This document shows positions 57,757 through 64,000 of a DNA stretch of 64,000 bases, one piece after another. The notes beneath the pieces are model-generated. The model searched no databases and was not told the DNA's origin. It saw only the letters and a list, made by a program, of their open reading frames with translations. How positions within the stretch are numbered: position 1 is the first letter of the stretch; the number at the start of each line of letters is the position of its first letter. The stretch comes from Litsea cubeba. Lineage: Eukaryota; Streptophyta; Magnoliopsida; Laurales; Lauraceae. The DNA lies in the NCBI GenBank assembly GCA_012931725.1, contig CM022952.1, forward strand, positions 55,133,762-55,197,761, in the 5' to 3' direction. The position numbers and the translations under genes were made by a program.

Positions 57757-59459
57757 ATGCATTAGCATTTTATTAATCTCATGAATTTTCACACATGCAT
57801 TGATTTAAAAATTCTTGAAATCTTGATTTACACATGCATTGTTTTAAATCTTGTAAATCATATGTTTCATGCATGTTTTGGTTTTCATCTTGGATGCAAT
57901 TTAATTTGAAAAAGAGTTTTATAAATCAAGCAAGCCTATGGTTTTAAAACTTTCTAATCATTTTTGGCTTTTTATATTTCATGTTTTTAAACCTCTTAGA
58001 ATGATTTAAAATCATGTTTCCATGCTTGATTTAATGGCCCAAAAGAATCCCCTCAAAAATCACTTCGATATATGAGAAAAATGGGAATTCTGGTCCCAGG
58101 GTCGACCTGCCCATGGACCAGGTCGACCTGGCACACTGCAGGTCGACCGGGCAGAGGGCCGTTGGCTCTCCAACGGTCATATTTGTGACCGTTTGTATTC
58201 GGTCGACCGGGGATGGCTGGGGGTCGACCGAAGACACGCCTATAGTCACTTTTTGACTATAAATATGAGTTCATTCCCATTGAAAAGTGGTTGAAGATTT
58301 TAGAACTCTTAAGCCTTCTTGGAGGTGTTTGGAGACAAGGAAAAGGGGATGAACTAAGAGAGATTAAGGGGTCTTTAGTAAAGCTAAAGCTTGGATCATT
58401 AAGTTAAATCATCAAGTAAGCTTTACTTTTATTAATCATATGTTTTATGCTTTGAGTAAATTATTGGTAAATGATTTGTAGCATATAAACTATGATGTGT
58501 TAAATCCATTACCTTCATTCAATCTTTGTTTTAGATTGTGATGGATTTCTCACTTTGATTCAAACCAAGTTTTGTGTTAAAACTTTATAAATCATGTTTT
58601 GTTAAAACCTTTGATTTGTTATATAAACATGTTTCATTAACTTGTTTGAATCATCTTTGTTGTTTTCATTCATTTGAATCGTAAGTTAAACCTTTGTTTT
58701 TGAAAACAACATAGCATAGCACATGCATCACTTGATTAGGCTTAAACATTTACATTCAACTTGTGATCTTTTGATTTTCATATCATTAACAAGTTTGTAG
58801 TTGTTCAAGTGATTTGCATATAACTTCAATCAAATCTTTTTATGTGCATTAAACTTTTGAATTGCTTTAAGCATATATTTTGATTAAGCTTTAATTTTAA
58901 TCTTGATTGAAGTTTTCACACACACACCTCATAAGCATTCATCTTTGTAATTCTTAGTGTGTTTGTGTGAGTTGTTTTACAATTTCATATTTGCCTATTT
59001 AGAGGCAATTTTTATTGAGCTTAATTGTAATCTCTTAGAGTGTTTTGTGAAGACACTTTCTTTGAGAGAAATCTTTTATGTATTAAGGTTATTGCTTAGC
59101 CTAAGAAAAGCATTGTGTAAAGGTTATTGCTTAGCCTATAAAAGCACATTGTAAGGTTATTGCTTAGCCTAGAAAAGCATAGTTGTAGAGGTTATTGCTT
59201 AGCCTTTTGAAAAGCATAATAGTGGAAATCCGGTGGGGTGTGAGGAACACAAGCCGGTAGTGGATGTAGGCATTGAGGCCGAACCACTATAAATCTTGTG
59301 TTGTGTTGATTGTATTTGTTTAGCTTCCGCATTTTATGTATGTTAATCATCACATGTGACTAGTTAATTGTAAAGAAATTAAAATTGGTCATAATTAGTC
59401 ATTAAGTGTAGCTCACCCTATTCACCCCCCCTCTAGGGTTAGGATCCCAAGGACTCTCA
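57726..59459 (+). repeat. LTR 2 of element 3 (1734 bp, shared)
   Basis: Acts as 3' LTR of unit 1 and 5' LTR of unit 2. It differs from LTR 1 at only a few visible positions (e.g. GACCGTTTG versus GACCATTTG; one extra G in AAAAGGGGATG). TATA box at 58258-58265. Confidence 0.93.
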
Positions 59460-59461
59460 AT

Positions 59462-59473
59462 TGGTATCAGAGC
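59462..59473 (+). other. Primer-binding site, second unit of element 3
   Basis: TGGTATCAGAGC, as in unit 1. Confidence 0.93.
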
Positions 59474-59557
59474 CTCGTGCTCTATATTAGGATCAAGTGT
59501 TTGGAACTCTTGATTAGGTGTAAAAGCCTAGAGTTAAAACCCTAGTGTTGTGCCTCC

Positions 59558-61003
59558 ATGAAAATCATAAGAATGGATTCCACTAGTTTAGACTTTGTAG
59601 ATTCTTTGGTAGATTCTTCTAGACCCCTCCTTCTTCCCACTATTGGAGATTCAAACAATGAATTTAAAGAATCTCAATTTGAATTAAAAGAGGAAGAAAA
59701 TGATGAAAATGATAATGACATTGAAAAAGCTTATGAGGATTTGTGCACATTATCCTTAGAGCTTTCTAAGAAGAATAGAAGATTAAAAGAAGAATCTAAA
59801 AGACTAAACCAAGAATTAGACTCTTCAAAAGATGAACTTAGAGAAAAAGAAGAATTAATAAATTGTGCAGAATCTAAGTTCATGATCTCTTTGCATAATC
59901 TATCTAATATTAAAGATGATCTAAGAGAATCAAAGATAGATTATGATAATCTTAATAAGGAAAATTCAAAACTAAGAGATCAATTAAAAAGGCAAGATGA
60001 AACATTAACAACCTAGAATCCAAGTTAACCATTTCTATGGAAAATTTATCTAATGCACAAATTAAGATAAAAACTCTAGAACTTGGATCTAATGTTATCA
60101 ATGAAGTTAAATTTGAATTAAAACTTGCCCATGAAGAGCTAAACAAATTTAAGGGAATTGAGAATGAACTTACAAAAGTTAAAAATGAAAATTCAACCCT
60201 TAAAGAACAAGTCACTCAACTTGAAACCTATAAACAAAAGTATGAGTGCAAGTTTACCCAAAGTGAAGAGAAATTTGAAAGGTTATTTAAATTGGGTAAA
60301 TCTCAAAGAGATAGGGCGGGTCTTGGTTTTGATAGGAATATTACATATGACCCTAAATTCACCAACACTTTTGTGAAAGGTGAGTCCTCATTCTCTAGTA
60401 CTCATTCCTCCTTGCCCATGACTAAATGCAATTATTGTGGCATTGAAGGACACTTTAGGTTTGAGTGCAAACTAAGGAGAAGCCAGGTGTCTAAACCCAA
60501 CTTTGAACCCAAAAAGGTAAAATCAAATTCAATGAAGGGTAAAACACTAAAAAACCAAGGAAGACTCCAAGAAGACTAAACAAGTAAAACCTATTAAAAA
60601 GGAGTCTCCTAAAATAGATTCTAAAGAGGTTAAACAAGTTAAACCAACTCTAAAAGAATCTATTAACAAAAAGCTTCTCAATCTTCCTCCCATAACTCAA
60701 CAAATGAAAGAGCTTTTGAATAAAGTTGCTAAGTTAAATCTAAAATTCAAAAGTCAAATAAAGGGAGGAAATAAGAAGAAAAGAAAAGTGAACCAATCCC
60801 CTAAGAAACAATCTCACCAACCCCAAGAGACTAATCACCAACCTAAGCTTAAATTATTCAAATCTCATGGTGATAGGTCCAAATCTAAGATTTATCAAGT
60901 CAAATCTCCTAAAGTTGGTGGGACTTCTAAACTTGACCTCAAAGATCAACCATCTCAAGACCTTAGGTGGATTCCTAAAGTTAGATACTTAGACAAACCT
61001 TAA
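59558..61003 (+). pseudogene. gag: Gag-like gene, frameshifted copy (element 3, unit 2)
   Basis: Nearly identical to 54349-55794 but with one A missing at about 60001 (GATGAAACATT for GATGAAAACATT) and one A extra at about 60549-60555 (CTAAAAAACCAAGG). The first frame stops at 60016, the middle part (including the zinc knuckle) is open 60037-60579, and the C-terminus is open again to 61003. Other differences are isolated substitutions. Both lesions are single-base changes in A runs, so sequencing or assembly error cannot be excluded; if real, this copy is dead. Confidence 0.85.
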
Positions 61004-61018
61004 GGCCTTGGACCTCAT

Positions 61019-61965
61019 TGACCAACCTATCCTTTATAGGTAAATCCTTTTGTTGGTCATATTGCATTTGCATTTTGTTCTTTCTTAGTTACATTACTTT
61101 AAATGCAATGTTTATTAGTAATCAATTGATTTTGTCTTCATGTACTTATCTAGTTACATATCATGGTTTTCAAAATCATTTGATTATATTTTCATCATGT
61201 TAGATTTGCTTTTTGATCCCATTAAGTTATATCACTTGTATTGCATTTCTACATGTTCAATTTGTATGAGCCCTTGTAGTTATATTCTTTGGAATACAAA
61301 TTGAAAAATGTTTTATTTTCATTTTCATACTCATTTTGTCCATTGTTGGATTTTGTTTATGATTTGAAGATTGTTTGAATGGAATTGCTTTAAAACTTCA
61401 TTAGTTATATTCTTCAAAGCATGTTCCATGTTGTCATTTCCTTTGTATTTGATTATGCCATTTCAAATGGAAATGAATGTTGTTTTAAGCTATTTGCATC
61501 TTTGTTCTTTATTAGTTACATTCTTTATGCAAATGCTTATTTGTTCCATGTATGGTTGTGCTCTTTAATTATTTTTGTAGTTACCATACTAGAACCCAAA
61601 AATCCATCCTCTTGCTTTCTAGTTTTAATTTGACTTGGATGGTTATGATGTTGATTCATGTGTATTTTTCTTATTGATATCATTCTTTATACATGTTTCA
61701 ACTTCATAGTAGTGTGCTTGATCATATGAACCTCTTTGAAATCCATTCCTTGTATTTCTTAGTTATATCTATTTTTTGATGGATGTCTTAGATGTTGAAT
61801 TCATATGATCTTGACACTTTGAAAATTGCATGCTTTACAAAGTTATATCATTTTAATGCAATTTATGATGCTCATCACTATGCTCATTAGTTATATCATT
61901 TAAAGTGATGAATATCCTTTTGTGATGCTTATTTTTTTTAATTGTCACATTTTATTAGCATCATA
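61019..61965 (+). other. Chain of consecutive hairpins after gag (element 3, unit 2)
   Basis: Second copy of the 55810-56756 tract, shifted by about 5209 bp, with the same stems and TTAGTTAYAT-type loops. The one visible change (loss of one T at about 61440) is outside the stems. Confidence 0.8.
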
Positions 61966-62911
61966 ATCTTCATGATTGCCACCTCTCTTGCACTTATAGG
62001 TAAATCACATGACCACCATGTTTATGTGTTCATAATCTTGGTTGGTTAATGGTTGAGGTAGGCTTCATGATTGAACTTCATTTGACTCATCTTGTACATG
62101 ATAGTCATATTTGATGATTGGATGAAATGATTTCAAAAATATTCATAGCATATGATTTTCATAGTTATATTGATTGATGCTATGTTTAGTATATCCCTTG
62201 ACCTTATTCTATATTGGTAATTTGATCATATTGAGCTTATTAGTCATTTGGAATCTAATCCTTCACTTGAAGTTAACCCTCAGTTGGTTAAACCATCTTC
62301 TTGCACCAAAAATTTATATTCTTGTCAAATGTTTGACAAAAGGAGAAGTATGGATTGAGGGGGAGTAAAACTTCATAGGAAGTATTAGTTTTGATCAAAT
62401 TCACCTTATATTGGCTCTTGATACCCTTCTAGCTTATTACCCATGCATGATGACCTGTTATGTACTTCATTTTCGATTTCCTTTGTTAACAGGTGCTACT
62501 AAAAGGTATTTTCCTTGTTTCATGTGTGTAGGTACCCCTCTTCAATTGACACCTTTGCAATTTGATGGCAAAGGGGGAGAAAGTTCTCAAGCTTAATGGC
62601 AAAAGGGGAGAAAGAATTAAGGGGGAGAAAGTGCTAAAGGTGGAGAGAATGCACATCTTGCCAAAAGGAGAGTGCATGGTCAAAAGGGAGAAATGAAGAG
62701 AAGAAAGCTTGGGAGCTAAAGAAGTTGCTTAGCTAAAAGAAGGAAGATGAAAAGAAAGCTTGAAGAATGATCAAGCTACAAGCAACAAGGAGAATGAAGA
62801 AAAAGCTAGAGCCCAAGCTAAATGAAGAAGCATCCAAAGAGATTTCAAGAATTGTCCAGCCAAGGAGGAGCTGAAGACTTAGTGTGGAGATTTAGTGTGA
62901 GAAAGGTTTTG
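61966..62911 (+). other. 3' region of element 3, unit 2
   Basis: Copy of the unit 1 3' region. The 19-bp perfect inverted pair is at 62554-62572 and 62908-62926. No gene seen. Confidence 0.65.
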
Positions 62912-62966
62912 CCATCAAATTGCAAAGGGGGAGATTGTTAGGATTTTGTTTATTGCAATTTGATGG
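62912..62966 (+). other. PPT and enclosing hairpin, second unit
   Basis: CCATCAAATTGCAA (62912-62925) with TTGCAATTTGATGG (62953-62966); PPT and LTR 3 start in the loop. Confidence 0.88.
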
Positions 62967-64000
62967 ATGCATTAGCATTTTATTAATCTCATGAATTTTC
63001 ACACATGCATTGATTTAAAAATTCTTGAAATCTTGATTTACACATGCATTGTTTTAAATCTTGTAAATCATATGTTTCATGCATGTTTTGGTTTTCATCT
63101 TGGATGCAATTTAATTTGAAAAAGAGTTTTATAAATCAAGCAAGCCTATGGTTTTAAAACTTTCTAATCATTTTTGGCTTTTTATATTTCATGTTTTTAA
63201 ACCTCTTAGAATGATTTAAAATCATGTTTCCATGCTTGATTTAATGGCCCAAAAGAATCCCCTCAAAAATCACTTCGATATATGAGAAAAATGGGAATTC
63301 TGGTCCCAGGGTCGACCTGCCCATGGACCAGGTCGACCTGGCACACTGCAGGTCGACCGGGCAGAGGGCCGTTGGCTCTCCAACGGTCATATTTGTGACC
63401 GTTTGTATTCGGTCGACCGGGGATGGCTGGGGGTCGACCGAAGACACGCCTATAGTCACTTTTTGACTATAAATATGAGTTCATTCCCATTGAAAAGTGG
63501 TTGAAGATTTTAGAACTCTTAAGCCTTCTTGGAGGTGTTTGGAGACAAGGAAAAGGGGATGAACTAAGAGAGATTAAGGGGTCTTTAGTAAAGCTAAAGC
63601 TTGGATCATTAAGTTAAATCATCAAGTAAGCTTTACTTTTATTAATCATATGTTTTATGCTTTGAGTAATTATTGGTAAATGATTTGTAGCATATAAACT
63701 ATGATGTGTTAAATCCATTACCTTCATTCAATCTTGTTTTAGATTGTGATGGATTTCTCACTTTGATTCAAACCAAGTTTTGTGTTAAAACTTTATAAAT
63801 CATGTTTTGTTAAAACCTTTGATTTGTTATATAAACATGTTTCATTAACTTGTTTGAATCATCTTTGTTGTTTTCATTCATTTGAATCGTAAGTTAAACC
63901 TTTGTTTTTGAAAACAACATAGCATAGCACATGCATCACTTGATTAGGCTTAAACATTTACATTCAACTTGTGATCTTTTGATTTTCATATCATTAACAA
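62936..64000 (+). repeat. LTR 3 of element 3 (partial at window edge)
   Basis: First 1065 bp of the LTR, including U3 palindromes and TATAAATA at 63468-63475. It differs from LTR 2 by small homopolymer changes (e.g. GAGTAATTATT, CAATCTTGTTTT). Whether the array ends here or continues cannot be seen. Confidence 0.93.

Larger units (their letters stand above)
52518..64000 (+). mobile_element. Element 3: tandem LTR-internal-LTR-internal-LTR retrotransposon array
   Basis: Three LTRs start at 52518, 57726 and 62936, a 5208-5210 bp period, with two near-identical internal regions between them and shared middle LTRs. Each internal region has a primer site, a Gag-like ORF, a hairpin tract, a purine-rich 3' region and a PPT. 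There is no second ORF and no pol. The third LTR is cut by the window edge. Tandem arrays with shared LTRs usually arise by unequal recombination between LTRs of an element, or by recombination during reverse transcription. Very few differences separate the copies, so this is recent. Confidence 0.92.

Overview
The window looks like heterochromatin of a flowering plant. It holds about 31 kb of a ~170.6-bp tandem satellite, all in one orientation, interrupted by non-autonomous Ty1/copia-type LTR retrotransposons. These have TG...CA LTRs, a primer site matching initiator tRNA-Met (TGGTATCAGAGC), a CAAAGGGGGAGAT polypurine tract and 5-bp target duplications. I see no cellular gene, tRNA, rRNA or CRISPR. 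The species cannot be named from this sequence.

Layout. 1-3260: probable fragment of another LTR (Ty3-like ends, TATA box at 329). 3261-4193: unassigned. 4194-6531: satellite. 6532-13544: element 1 (+), decayed, with a truncated 3' LTR. 13545-30001: satellite. 30002-31762: solo LTR with perfect GGCAC target duplication. 31763-35515: satellite. 35516-44111: element 2 (-), complete and young, with AAACC target duplication. 44112-52517: satellite. 52518-64000: element 3, a head-to-tail LTR-internal-LTR-internal-LTR array that runs off the right edge.

The elements encode only a coiled-coil/zinc-knuckle Gag that resembles the C-terminal part of SIRE/Maximus Gag. Elements 1 and 2 add a second sense ORF of the plant-transposon-protein type. 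No protease, integrase, reverse transcriptase or RNase H is present, so an autonomous relative would have to mobilise them in trans.

Most unusual are RNA-level structures in these elements: (a) a chain of about a dozen consecutive hairpins after gag in element 3, with different stems but a shared loop motif near TTAGTTAYATYATT; (b) a GACCAAC/GTTGGTC hairpin 15-18 nt after the gag stop in all three families; (c) a 14-bp perfect stem that puts the polypurine tract and the 3' LTR start in its loop in all three families; (d) a hairpin minisatellite in the LTR whose stems change in a compensatory way. The satellite has higher-order structure (blocks of 3, 4 and 7 monomers) whose register is kept across two insertions, so those insertions came after the array formed. 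The second ORF of element 2 begins ARTKQT after its Met, the same as the histone H3 tail.
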